Part shown: positions 46,176 through 54,434 of the stretch, one piece after another
Position numbering within the stretch: the stretch's first letter is position 1
How the letters are laid out: every line of letters begins with the position of its first letter
NCBI RefSeq assembly: GCF_025460765.1
Contig: NZ_JAMWEG010000024.1
Span: 33,600-97,599, forward strand
Source: Micromonospora sp. MA102
GTDB lineage: Bacteria; Actinomycetota; Actinomycetes; Mycobacteriales; Micromonosporaceae
DNA: 64,000 nt
Direction: 5' to 3'
Program-made: the position numbers and the translations under genes
The notes under the pieces: generated by a model
Seen by the model: the letters and a program-made list of their open reading frames with translations, nothing else
The model's database searches: none
Told to the model about the DNA's origin: nothing

Positions 46176-47162
46176 TCAGCCGCGGGCCGCCGCGGCCTTC
46201 AGGTCGCGCTTGAGCTCCTGCGGCAGCGAGAAGGTCAGCCGCTCGTTGGCGGTCGTGATCTCCTCGACGTCGGCGAAGCCGCGCTCGGCCAGATGCGCGA
46301 GCACCTGCTGGACCAGCTCGTCCGGCACGCTGGCGCCCGAGGTCAGGCCCACGGTGCGGGCCCCCTCCAGCCAGGCGTCGTCGATCTCGTGCGCGAAGTC
46401 GACCAGGTGCCCGGCGCGGGCGCCGGCGTCCACCGCCACCTCGACGAGGCGCACGGAGTTGGAGGAGTTCCGCGAGCCGACCACGATCACCACGTCGCAG
46501 TCCGGGGCGATCTCCTTCACGACGTGCTGACGGTTGGAGGTGGCGTAGCAGATGTCGTCGCTGGGGGGCGACTGGAGCAGCGGCAGTCGCTGCTTGAGCC
46601 GGGCCACGGTCTCCAGGGTCTCGTCGACCGAGAGGGTGGTCTGGGAGAGCCAGACGACCTTTTCCGGGTCGCGCACGGTGACCTTGTCGGCGCCGTCCGG
46701 GCCGTCCACCAGCTGGATGTGCGCGGGCGCCTCACCGGCGGTGCCGACGACCTCCTCGTGCCCCTCGTGGCCGATGAGCAGGATGTCGTAGTCCTCGGCG
46801 GCGAACCGCCGGGCCTCCTGGTGCACCTTGGTGACCAGCGGGCAGGTCGCGTCGATCGCCCTGAGCGACCGCACCCTGGCCTGCTCGTAGACCTCGGGGG
46901 CCACGCCGTGCGCGGAGAAGATGACGGTGGCGCCCTCCGGCACCTCCTCGTTCTCCTCCACGAAGATCGCGCCCTTGGCCTCCAGCGTCTGCACCACGTG
47001 CTTGTTGTGGACGATCTGCTTGCGGACGTAGATCGGCGCGCCGTAGAGCTTCAGCGCCTCCTCGACGGTCTGCACCGCCCGGTCCACGCCCGCGCAGTAG
47101 CCGCGGGGCTTGGCCAGGAGCACGCGCTTGCCGGTCCGGGGAGTCGTCTCAGCATCAGTCAC
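46176..47162 (-). CDS. ispH: 4-hydroxy-3-methylbut-2-enyl diphosphate reductase
   Basis: A 328-residue [4Fe-4S] enzyme for the last step of the MEP isoprenoid pathway, giving IPP and DMAPP. Cluster cysteines are in RGYCAGVDRA (Cys23), DATCPLVTK (near 107) and DICYATSNRQ (near 205). HGVAPEV, GHEGHEEV and SSNSVRLVEV, which bind diphosphate, are present. GTG 47162 follows a TACGAT box by 6 nt. The products feed the prenyl synthase and reductase at the other end of the window. Confidence 0.97.
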   Translation of the reverse strand: MTDAETTPRTGKRVLLAKPRGYCAGVDRAVQTVEEALKLYGAPIYVRKQIVHNKHVVQTLEAKGAIFVEENEEVPEGATVIFSAHGVAPEVYEQARVRSLRAIDATCPLVTKVHQEARRFAAEDYDILLIGHEGHEEVVGTAGEAPAHIQLVDGPDGADKVTVRDPEKVVWLSQTTLSVDETLETVARLKQRLPLLQSPPSDDICYATSNRQHVVKEIAPDCDVVIVVGSRNSSNSVRLVEVAVDAGARAGHLVDFAHEIDDAWLEGARTVGLTSGASVPDELVQQVLAHLAERGFADVEEITTANERLTFSLPQELKRDLKAAAARG

Positions 47163-47168
47163 CCGACC

Positions 47169-47174
47169 ATCGTA
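47169..47174 (-). promoter_or_regulatory. TANNNT -10 box for ispH
   Basis: Minus-strand TACGAT, 6 nt before GTG 47162. Confidence 0.5.
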
Positions 47175-47196
47175 CGTGCCGGCTTCCGGCCGGGCT

Positions 47197-47257
47197 GTCG
47201 ATCATGAGGTTGGCGGCGGTCCCGGAGATCGACACCGCCGTCAACCTCATGATCGAC
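47197..47257. repeat. Intergenic inverted repeat, GATCATGAGGTTG family, copy 2
   Basis: Arms 47197-47220 and 47234-47257 pair over 24 bp with one G-U wobble at the same position as in the copy at 26354-26412. Loop of 13 nt. Here it lies between the divergent ispH and xseA promoters, where a plain terminator is not expected. Confidence 0.85.
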
Positions 47258-47281
47258 GCGGGCCGCGTCGGGGGTGGGCCT

Positions 47282-47287
47282 TAGGGT
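47282..47287 (+). promoter_or_regulatory. TANNNT -10 box for xseA
   Basis: TAGGGT, 6 nt before GTG 47294. Confidence 0.5.
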
Positions 47288-47293
47288 GGGCGG

Positions 47294-48508
47294 GTGAGCG
47301 AAGCGGATCGGAGCACGTCCGAGGAGCCGTGGCCGGTCCGGGTGGTCAGCCAGAAGATCGGGGCCTGGATCGCCCGGCTGGGGTGGGTGTGGGTCGACGG
47401 TCAGATCGCGCAGATCAGCCGGCGGCCCGGCGCGAGCACGGTCTTCCTGACGTTGCGTGACCCGTCGGCGGATCTCAGCCTGACCGTCACCACCAACCGC
47501 GACGTGCTCGACGCGGGCGCACCGGAGCTGAGCGAGGGCGCCCGGGTGGTGCTGCACGCCAAGCCGGAGTTCTACGCCGCGCGGGGCACGCTGAGCCTGC
47601 GCGCCGACGAGATCCGCCAGGTCGGGCTGGGCGAGCTGCTGGCGCGGCTGGAGAAGCTCAAGAAGCTGCTGGCCGCCGAAGGGCTGTTCGACCGGGCCCG
47701 CAAGCGCCGGCCGCCGTTCCTGCCCGGCCGGATCGGGCTGATCACCGGCCGCGCCTCGGCCGCGGAGCGGGACGTGCTGACGAACGCCCGCCGCCGCTGG
47801 CCGGCCGTGGAGTTCCGCACGGTCAACGTGGCCGTGCAGGGGCCGAGCGCGGTGCCCGACATCGTCGGCGCGCTCAAGGTGCTCGACGCCGACCCGACCG
47901 TCGATGTGATCATCATCGCCCGGGGCGGCGGCGGCATCGAGGACCTGCTGCCCTTCTCCGACGAGGCGCTCTGCCGGGCGGTCTTCGCGTGCCGCACGCC
48001 GGTGGTCAGCGCGATCGGCCACGAGACCGACACGCCGCTGCTCGACTACGTCGCCGACGTGCGGGCCTCCACGCCGACCGACGCGGCCAAGCGCATCGTG
48101 CCCGACCTGGCGGAGGAGGTCCGCCTCATCGGCCAGGCCCGGTCCCGGCTGGAGCGGGCGGTGCGCAACCTGGTCGACCGGGAGCAGCATCGGCTCGACC
48201 TGCTGCGCTCCCGGCCGGTGCTGGCCCGCCCGCAGGTGATGATCGACCAGCGCGCCACCGACGTCACCGCGCTGCGCGACCGGGCCGGCCGCTGCCTGGA
48301 CCACCGGCTCGGCGCCGCCGGCGACGACCTGCGGCACACCCTGGCGCGGCTGCGCGCCCTCTCCCCCGCGGCCACCCTCGACCGGGGCTACGCCATCGTC
48401 CAGCGCGGCGACGGGCACGTGGTGCGCGCCGCGTCGGAGGTGGCCAAGGGCGACCCGCTGCGGGTACGCCTCGCCGAGGGCGAGCTGGCCGCCACCGTGG
48501 ACGGCTGA
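47294..48508 (+). CDS. xseA: Exodeoxyribonuclease VII large subunit
   Basis: A 404-residue nuclease subunit. The OB-fold N-terminal domain (WPVRVVSQKIGAWIARLGWVWVDGQIAQI) is followed by the catalytic domain with GRIGLITGRASAAERDVL, RGGGGIEDLLPFSDEAL and GHETDTPLLDYVADVRASTPTDAA, then a coiled coil. Exo VII degrades single-stranded DNA in repair and recombination. The stop overlaps an ATG (TGATG) of the small subunit gene. Confidence 0.97.
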   Translation: MSEADRSTSEEPWPVRVVSQKIGAWIARLGWVWVDGQIAQISRRPGASTVFLTLRDPSADLSLTVTTNRDVLDAGAPELSEGARVVLHAKPEFYAARGTLSLRADEIRQVGLGELLARLEKLKKLLAAEGLFDRARKRRPPFLPGRIGLITGRASAAERDVLTNARRRWPAVEFRTVNVAVQGPSAVPDIVGALKVLDADPTVDVIIIARGGGGIEDLLPFSDEALCRAVFACRTPVVSAIGHETDTPLLDYVADVRASTPTDAAKRIVPDLAEEVRLIGQARSRLERAVRNLVDREQHRLDLLRSRPVLARPQVMIDQRATDVTALRDRAGRCLDHRLGAAGDDLRHTLARLRALSPAATLDRGYAIVQRGDGHVVRAASEVAKGDPLRVRLAEGELAATVDG

Positions 48509-48522
48509 TGGAATGGGACCCG

Positions 48523-48735
48523 ATGACTGACACGACGAAGGACGAGCGGCTCAGCTACGAGCAGGCCCGGGCCGAGCTGGCCTCGGTGGTCGAGCGGCTG
48601 GAGGCGGGGGGCACCTCGCTGGAGGAGTCGCTGGCGCTCTGGGAGCGCGGCGAGCAGCTCGCCGGGATCTGCCAGCGCTGGCTGGACGGCGCACGGGCCC
48701 GCATCGACGCCGCCCGGCAGCGCGCGGAGGACTGA
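48523..48735 (+). CDS. xseB: Exodeoxyribonuclease VII small subunit
   Basis: A 70-residue helical subunit (LSYEQARAELASVVERLEAG, then LEESLALWERGEQL), which binds the coiled coil of XseA. ATG 48523 is preferred because GGGA lies 5 nt upstream and the length is typical; ATG 48508 (in TGATG with the xseA stop) is possible and adds five residues. Confidence 0.93.
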   Translation: MTDTTKDERLSYEQARAELASVVERLEAGGTSLEESLALWERGEQLAGICQRWLDGARARIDAARQRAED

Positions 48736-48737
48736 GC

Positions 48738-48763
48738 GGCGGGACGGCCGGAGCCGTCCCGCC
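48738..48763. terminator. Bidirectional terminator after xseB
   Basis: 11-bp perfect stem GGCGGGACGGC / GCCGTCCCGCC with CGGA loop, 2 nt after the xseB stop and 8 nt from the end of the convergent lipoprotein gene. Confidence 0.8.
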
Positions 48764-48770
48764 GGCACGG

Positions 48771-49610
48771 TCAGTTGAACAGGTTGTAGAGCTCGGCGGG
48801 CGCCTCGGCGACCTGGTCGGCCGGAGGCTTCTGCGCGGCGGCGGCGTTGCCGTAGTCGGTGTAGGTGATCTTCACGTCCTGCGCGGCGCTCTGCCCGGCG
48901 GCCGGGATCTGGAGCACCAGCTCGCTGAGCCGGCCCTGCGGGTCGACCTTGGCGGTGAACGGCACCGACTGCGCCTGCGCGCCGAGCGCGGTGATCACGG
49001 CCGGGTCGAGCGAGCCCGCCTCGGCCGCCTTCGACACGTCGACGGTGCCCGCGTACGTGCCCTCGCCGGTCTTCCGGACCTCGGTGACGCCCTGGGTCAG
49101 CACCGCGCTGCCGGCCGGGTCGACCTTGTCGAAGTCGAAGCCGAGCGCCCGGTTGCCCTTGATCCGGGTCTGGTCGAGGTGCTGGTACTTGCCGAGGTTG
49201 AGGTTCTTCAGCCCGGGCACGCTGGCGGCGGCCTTGCCACCCAGCTCCAGCTTCACCCAGCTGTCCGGCTTGTAGTGGATCAGGTCGAGCTTCATCATCA
49301 GGTCCGACGACGGGTCGCCGATCGTCATCCGCATCTCGGCGCTCTGGCTGGGCTCGTGCACCTGCCCCTCGGCGGTGGAGCCGGCGCCGGACATGGTGAA
49401 CCGGAAGTTCCCGTCGCGGATCGCGTTGGTGGAGTCGAGCAGGGCCTGCTTGGCCTCGCCGGCGGGCGTGCCGCTCGGGGCGATGCTGCCGGAGGCCGCC
49501 GGGGTCGCGGAGGCGCCCGCGCCGGCGGTCCCGGTGTCGTTGCACGCGGCCAGGCCGGGAATGAGCAGCGCCGCGGCGAACGCGGTGGCGCTGAAGCGTC
49601 GAATCGTCAC
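48771..49610 (-). CDS. LppX/LprG-type lipoprotein
   Basis: A 279-residue lipoprotein with signal peptide ending LAAC (Cys23). The mature protein has a Gly/Ala/Ser/Thr linker, then a beta-rich domain: QALLDSTNAIRDGNFRFTMS, SSDLMMKLDLIHYKPDSWVKL and DVKITYTDYG. This pattern is that of LppX_LprAFG proteins, which carry lipids or glycolipids between membrane and envelope in mycobacteria; the ligand here is unknown. GTG 49610 has GGAGAGG 5 nt upstream. Confidence 0.85.
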   Translation of the reverse strand: MTIRRFSATAFAAALLIPGLAACNDTGTAGAGASATPAASGSIAPSGTPAGEAKQALLDSTNAIRDGNFRFTMSGAGSTAEGQVHEPSQSAEMRMTIGDPSSDLMMKLDLIHYKPDSWVKLELGGKAAASVPGLKNLNLGKYQHLDQTRIKGNRALGFDFDKVDPAGSAVLTQGVTEVRKTGEGTYAGTVDVSKAAEAGSLDPAVITALGAQAQSVPFTAKVDPQGRLSELVLQIPAAGQSAAQDVKITYTDYGNAAAAQKPPADQVAEAPAELYNLFN

Positions 49611-49815
49611 GTCAACCTCTCCAGGTGGGTCGTCCGGCCCACGGAGGTGCCGGAGTCGGGACGCCGCAGCCCGGACGCCGGCTCCGGCGCACGAGCCCGT
49701 CCGGCCGGTGTGGTCGGCTCCGGCGGGCTCGTGCCCTCTTCTGTTCCCTGAAGCGGTGTTCCGCAATCCCTGTCCGGTGCGGGAGAAACGACCCTCGCCC
49801 GGCGGCGGGGGCGGG

Positions 49816-50511
49816 TCAGCGCAGCGCGGTGACGAGTTCGCGCAGCTCCGCCTCGCCGGCGTCGCCGACCACGAGCACGGTGCGGTTGGGCTCCAGCAGG
49901 ACGAGGGCCTGCTCGTTGCCGCGGGCGGTGTACCGCTGCCAGCTCGCGCCGCCGGGCAGGTCGGCCGGGCCCTGCGGCTGGCCACCGCTCAGCTCGGCCG
50001 GCAGCAGCTTCTCCGCCGGCACGTTGCTCTCCACCAGCTGCGCACCCCGGCCCTCCGGGGTCACGTAGCCGATGCGCAGGGTGCCGCCACCGGACTCGGT
50101 CTGGTAGCGGGCGCTGACCGTACGCCAGTCGGAGCCCAGCCTGCGCGGCTCGGCGACCGGGAAGGCGTTGGCGGCGCGGGCCTGCTCGAAGGCCGGCGCG
50201 GGGTCGACGCGGACCGGCTCGTCCCCGCCGAGGAAGCCCCGGTAGAAGGCGAGCAGCAGGGCGATCGGGACCAGCAGCACCAGCAGCGACAGGGCCATGT
50301 CCTTCGGCGACCGCTCGGACCGGGCCTTCTCCTTCCGCGCGGGCGGCGCGGGCTGCTCCCCGGCGTCGGTCAGTGGCGCGGGCCCGGTCGACTCGACCAG
50401 GGCCGGCTCCCCGGCCGGCGGGGTCGCCCCGGCGGCCGGCAGCACCGGCGGCTGGCCGTCGGGCGGGGTGGCGTCGGTCGGTACGCGGTCGGCAGGCTGT
50501 GCGGCTTCCAC
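49816..50511 (-). CDS. DUF4245 domain-containing membrane protein
   Basis: A 231-residue protein with a Pro/Ala-rich cytosolic N-terminus of about 70 residues, one membrane helix (ALSLLVLLVPIALLLAFY) and an extracytoplasmic DUF4245 domain (WRTVSARYQ, TLRIGYVTPEGRGAQLVESN, RYTARGNEQALVLLEPNRTVLVVGDAG). It is divergent from glpX, the usual actinobacterial arrangement. Function unknown. GTG start. Confidence 0.88.
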   Translation of the reverse strand: MEAAQPADRVPTDATPPDGQPPVLPAAGATPPAGEPALVESTGPAPLTDAGEQPAPPARKEKARSERSPKDMALSLLVLLVPIALLLAFYRGFLGGDEPVRVDPAPAFEQARAANAFPVAEPRRLGSDWRTVSARYQTESGGGTLRIGYVTPEGRGAQLVESNVPAEKLLPAELSGGQPQGPADLPGGASWQRYTARGNEQALVLLEPNRTVLVVGDAGEAELRELVTALR

Positions 50512-50670
50512 CCGCCCATTCTCGCAGCCGTCCGGATGACGTGATCCTGGCCTCCTCCGCCCCGCTCCGGCGGCGAACCTGAGATCGTGTGAGGATCAGC
50601 GACAAAACCGGCGGCGGCGACGGCCGCATCCCGCCGGTCCACCCCGCAACGTCGCGAGGAGGAAGCCGTC

Positions 50671-51702
50671 ATGACAACCACCAGGACGCGGACGCCCCAG
50701 GATCTCGACCGCAACCTTGCCCTCGACCTGGTCCGGGTGACCGAGGCCGCGGCCATGGCCGCCGGCCGCTGGGTCGGCCGGGGCGACAAGGAGGGCGGCG
50801 ACGGAGCCGCCGTCGACGCCATGCGCAAGCTGATCAACTCGATCCCGATGCGCGGTGTCGTGGTGATCGGCGAGGGCGAGAAGGACAACGCCCCGATGCT
50901 CTTCAACGGCGAGGAGGTCGGCGACGGGACCGGTCCCGAGGTGGATGTGGCGGTCGACCCGATCGACGGCACCACGCTGATGAGCAAGGGCATGCCCAAC
51001 GCGCTGGCCGTGCTCGCGGTGGCCGAGCGGGGCGCGATGTTCGACCCGAGCGCCGTCTTCTACATGGAGAAGCTCGCCGTCGGCCCGATGTACGCCGACG
51101 TGGTCGACATCAACGCCGGGGTGGCCGAGAACATCCGCCGGATCGCGAAGGTCAAGGGCACCGACCCGACCGAGGTGACGGTCTGCGTGCTGGACCGGTC
51201 GCGCCACGACGACCTGGTGAAGCAGATCCGGCGCACCGGGGCGGGCATCCGGTTCATCTCCGACGGCGACATCGCCGGCGCCATCGCGGCGGCCCGGGGC
51301 GAGTCCGACGTCGACGTGCTGATGGGCATCGGCGGCACGCCGGAGGGCATCACCGCGGCCTGCGCGCTGAAGTGCATGGGCGGCATGATGCAGGCCAAGC
51401 TCTGGCCCAAGGACGCCGAGGAGCGGGAGAAGGCGCTGGCCGCCGGGCACGACCTGGACCGGGTGCTCTTCACCGACGACCTGGTCACCGGCGACAACTG
51501 CTTCTTCGTGGCCACCGGCGTCACCTCCGGCGACCTGCTGCGCGGCGTGCGCTACCGGGCGGGCGGGGCGTACACCCAGTCGATCGTGATGCGCTCGAAG
51601 AGCGGCACGATCCGGGTGATCGACTCCTACCACCGCCTGGAGAAGCTGGCGCTCTACTCGGCGGTCGACTTCGACGGGCGCCCCCTGGCCGAGCAGGAGT
51701 GA
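50671..51702 (+). CDS. glpX: Fructose-1,6-bisphosphatase, class II (GlpX)
   Basis: A 343-residue gluconeogenic phosphatase converting fructose-1,6-bisphosphate to fructose-6-phosphate. Substrate and metal motifs VVIGEGEKDNAPML, VAVDPIDGTTLMSKGM, GIGGTPEGITAACALKCMGG and VTGDNCFF are present, with the conserved C-terminal GTIRVIDSYHRLEKLALYS. ATG has AGGAGGAA upstream. Its stop overlaps the GTG of the transporter gene. Confidence 0.97.
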   Translation: MTTTRTRTPQDLDRNLALDLVRVTEAAAMAAGRWVGRGDKEGGDGAAVDAMRKLINSIPMRGVVVIGEGEKDNAPMLFNGEEVGDGTGPEVDVAVDPIDGTTLMSKGMPNALAVLAVAERGAMFDPSAVFYMEKLAVGPMYADVVDINAGVAENIRRIAKVKGTDPTEVTVCVLDRSRHDDLVKQIRRTGAGIRFISDGDIAGAIAAARGESDVDVLMGIGGTPEGITAACALKCMGGMMQAKLWPKDAEEREKALAAGHDLDRVLFTDDLVTGDNCFFVATGVTSGDLLRGVRYRAGGAYTQSIVMRSKSGTIRVIDSYHRLEKLALYSAVDFDGRPLAEQE

Positions 51703-52700
51703 CCGAGACCGGGACGGTGGCGCCCCCGACGCTGCCGGCCACGCGGCGGATCGCCGGCACCGGGCTGGCCACCGCCTCGGGGCTCGCGGTGGCCGTCCAG
51801 TCCCGGATCAACGGCGAACTCGGGGTACGGCTGGCCGACGGGATCGCCGCCGCGGTGGTCTCGTTCGGCCTCGGCCTGCTGGTGTTGCTGGTGCTGGTCC
51901 CCGCCACGCCCGGTGGCCGGCGAGGGCTGGCCGCACTGCGAGCCGCGCTGCGGGATGGCTCGCTGCGGCCGTGGCAGTGCCTCGGCGGGGTCTGCGGCGC
52001 CTTCCTGGTCGCCACCCAGGGGCTGACCATCGGCACCCTGGGCGTGGCGGTGTTCACGGTCGCCGTGGTGGCCGGCCAGTCCGGCAGCAGCCTGCTCGTC
52101 GACCGGGCCGGGATCGGCCCCACCGGGCGGCAGGCGGTCACCCCGAACCGGCTGGTCGGCGCGGCGCTCACCGTGCTGGCCGTGCTGCTGGCGGTGGGCG
52201 ACCGGCTCGGCGATCCGGGTGCCCTGGCGCTGGCCCTGCTGCCGCTGGCCGCCGGGGTGGGCATCGCGTGGCAGCAGGCGGTGAACGGCCGGGTCCGCGG
52301 GGCCGCCGGCAGCGCGATGACCGCCACGCTTGTCAACTTCACCGTCGGCACGGTGGCGCTGCTCGCCACCTTCGCGGTGGATGTGGCGGTCCGGGGGCGC
52401 CCGACCGGCGGTTTCCCGAGCGAACCGTGGCTCTACCTGGGCGGCCCCATCGGCATCGTGTTCATCGCGCTGGCCGCCGCCATCGTCCGGTTCACCGGTG
52501 TGCTGCTGCTCGGCCTGGCCACCATCGCCGGGCAGGTCGTCGGCGCCGTCCTGCTGGACCTGCTGCTGCCCACCGCGGCCTCGCACCCCACGCCGACCAC
52601 CCTGCTGGGGGCGGCGCTGACCCTGGTCGCGGTGCTGGTCGCCGCGGTCGGGCCGCCCCCGCGGCTGGTCAGCCGCGCAGCGCCGCCACCGTCTCCTTGA
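51699..52700 (+). CDS. DMT superfamily transporter (YdcZ/DUF606 type)
   Basis: A 333-residue membrane protein with about ten hydrophobic segments. Two DUF606-like repeats are seen: GLAVAVQSRINGELGVRLADGIAAAVVSFGLG and IAWQQAVNGRVRGAAGSAMTATLVNFTVGT, each with the conserved Q-x-x-N-G pattern. Such proteins are believed to export small molecules. GTG 51699 overlaps the glpX stop (GTGA). The 3' end overlaps the convergent gene by 32 bp. Confidence 0.88.
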   Translation: MTETGTVAPPTLPATRRIAGTGLATASGLAVAVQSRINGELGVRLADGIAAAVVSFGLGLLVLLVLVPATPGGRRGLAALRAALRDGSLRPWQCLGGVCGAFLVATQGLTIGTLGVAVFTVAVVAGQSGSSLLVDRAGIGPTGRQAVTPNRLVGAALTVLAVLLAVGDRLGDPGALALALLPLAAGVGIAWQQAVNGRVRGAAGSAMTATLVNFTVGTVALLATFAVDVAVRGRPTGGFPSEPWLYLGGPIGIVFIALAAAIVRFTGVLLLGLATIAGQVVGAVLLDLLLPTAASHPTPTTLLGAALTLVAVLVAAVGPPPRLVSRAAPPPSP

Positions 52701-53586
52701 CCGCCCGGTCCAGCGGCGTCGCCTCGACGCCGAGGGTGGTGGTGGCGGGGCCGGAGTCCATCACGAAGGGCCGGTCGAACTGGTAGGCGGTCTCCCGCAG
52801 CTCCCGCGCCATGGGGTTGGCCAGCCCGCCGAGCCAGAGCACCGGGTACGGCATCCGGGTCAGTCGCGGCGCGGGGGCACCGACCAGGGCCGCCGCGCGG
52901 GTGGCCAGGTCCCGCATCGGGACGGCGGGCGCGCTGGGCACGTGCCAGGCCCGCCCCCAGGCCCGCTCGTCGGTCGCGGCGGCGACCAGGGTGCGGGCGA
53001 CGTCGGGAATGTACGTCCAGGTGTGCGGGGCGTCCCAGTCGACCGGGAGGAACACCCGCTGCCCGGCGAGCGCCCGGGGCAGGACCATCATGGCCAGCGA
53101 GGTGCCGCCGGCGCCGAGGTAGTCGGAGCCGCGTACCTCGGTGATCCGGGCCTGGCCGGCCCGGTGCGCGGCCAGCGCGTCGGCCCACATCCGGTTGCGC
53201 ACCCGCCCCTTGGTGCCGGTCGAGGCGAGCGGGGTCGCCTCGGTCATCGGGCCGTCGACCGGGCCGTACCCGTAGAGGTTGCCGACCGTGGCGAGGACGG
53301 CGCCGGTCCGCCCGGCGGCGGTGAGCAGCGCGGCGGCCAGCGGCGGCCAGTCCAGCGGCCACCGGTGGTACGCCGGGTTGGCGCAGTTGTACAGCGCCGT
53401 CGCGCCCTCGGTCAGGGCGGTCAGCCGCTCCGCGTCGGCCGCGTCGGCGGCGATCCGCTCGATGGCGGGGTGCGTGGGCCCGGTGCCACGGCGGGTCACC
53501 ACCCGCACCTGGTCGCCGCGCTCGGCGAGGAGACGGGCCGTGGCGGTGCCGACGGGTCCGGCGCCGACGATCACGTGCAGGGCCAT
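52669..53586 (-). CDS. NAD-dependent epimerase/dehydratase family protein
   Basis: A 305-residue atypical short-chain dehydrogenase. The NAD(P) site is VIVGAGPVGTATARLL. The usual YxxxK is not clear: LYGYGPVDGPMTE occurs near residue 113 but lacks the Lys four residues on, so activity may be changed. It starts ATG with GGGTGG upstream and is divergent from a TetR gene, with two matching operators between them, so it is probably the controlled target. Confidence 0.88.
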   Translation of the reverse strand: MALHVIVGAGPVGTATARLLAERGDQVRVVTRRGTGPTHPAIERIAADAADAERLTALTEGATALYNCANPAYHRWPLDWPPLAAALLTAAGRTGAVLATVGNLYGYGPVDGPMTEATPLASTGTKGRVRNRMWADALAAHRAGQARITEVRGSDYLGAGGTSLAMMVLPRALAGQRVFLPVDWDAPHTWTYIPDVARTLVAAATDERAWGRAWHVPSAPAVPMRDLATRAAALVGAPAPRLTRMPYPVLWLGGLANPMARELRETAYQFDRPFVMDSGPATTTLGVEATPLDRAVKETVAALRG

Positions 53587-53617
53587 GAGGGCCACCCTTC
53601 GAAGCAGTAATCCGATG

Positions 53618-53682
53618 CGAGAGCACCGCTCTCGCAACAGAGCATGCACGACACGGCGCCCGTTCGTCAAGAGCGGTGCTCT
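53618..53682. promoter_or_regulatory. Two TetR operator candidates (AGAGC-N3-GCTCT)
   Basis: CGAGAGCACCGCTCTCG (53618-53634) is a perfect palindrome with 7-bp arms; AGAGCGGTGCTCT (53670-53682) is the same 13-bp core in the opposite orientation. Both lie between the divergent epimerase and TetR genes. A GCTCTC half site follows near 53697. Confidence 0.7.
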
Positions 53683-53722
53683 CTGTTTTGATTGGCGCTC
53701 TCATCCGTGGCAGGGTGGAGGC

Positions 53723-54415
53723 ATGGTCGCTCACACGCTCCGCGCCCGGGTCCGCGCCGGCATGATCGACGAGATCAAGGCGGTCGCCCGCCGCCACCTG
53801 GCCACCGACGGCGCGAACCTGTCGCTCCGCGCGGTCGCCCGGGACATGGGCATGGTCTCCTCGGCGATCTACCGCTACTTCCCCAGCCGGGACGACCTGC
53901 TCACCGCGCTGATCCTGGAGGCGTACGAGGCGCTCGGCGACGCGGTGGAGTCGGCCGACGCCGGCGTCGACCAGGCGGACCTGCGCGGGCGCTGGCTCGC
54001 CGCGTGCCGGGCCGCCCGAGCCTGGGCGCTGGCCCACCCCGCCGAGTACGCCCTGCTCTACGGCAGCCCCGTCCCCGGCTACGCGGCCCCGGACGACACC
54101 GTGGCACCGGCCCAGCGACCGCCGGAGACCCTGGTCGGCATCCTCCGCGACGGGGTGGCCACCGGCCGGCTCCACCCGTCCGGCGAGGAGCTGCCCGAGC
54201 CGCTGCGGTCCGACGTGGCCGAGCTGGCGGCACTGATCCCCGTGGACCTGCCGCCCGCACTGCTGGCCCGGGGCATGGCCGGCTGGACCCAGCTCTTCGG
54301 GCTGATCAGCTTCGAGCTGTTCGGCCGGATCAACCGGGCGCTGCCGCACCGCGACGAGTACTTCGACCACCAGATCGGGCTGATGGCCGACCTCGTCGGG
54401 CTGCCCACCTCCTGA
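53723..54415 (+). CDS. TetR family transcriptional regulator
   Basis: A 230-residue repressor. The HTH is LSLRAVARDMGMVSSAIYRYFPSRDDLLTALI (about residues 33-64). The C-terminal ligand domain includes RAARAWALAHPAEYALLYGSPVPGY and RGMAGWTQLFGLISFELFG, typical of the TetR_C WHG-type domain. ATG has GGTGGAG 4 nt upstream. Likely controls itself and the divergent epimerase-like gene. Confidence 0.92.
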   Translation: MVAHTLRARVRAGMIDEIKAVARRHLATDGANLSLRAVARDMGMVSSAIYRYFPSRDDLLTALILEAYEALGDAVESADAGVDQADLRGRWLAACRAARAWALAHPAEYALLYGSPVPGYAAPDDTVAPAQRPPETLVGILRDGVATGRLHPSGEELPEPLRSDVAELAALIPVDLPPALLARGMAGWTQLFGLISFELFGRINRALPHRDEYFDHQIGLMADLVGLPTS

Positions 54416-54434
54416 GCCCGGCGGCGGCCGCCGG

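Noticed and set aside
54418..54434. CCGGCGG/CCGCCGG hairpin between tetR and the flavoprotein gene
   Set aside because: Short GC hairpins of this kind are frequent by chance at this GC content; not enough to call a terminator.
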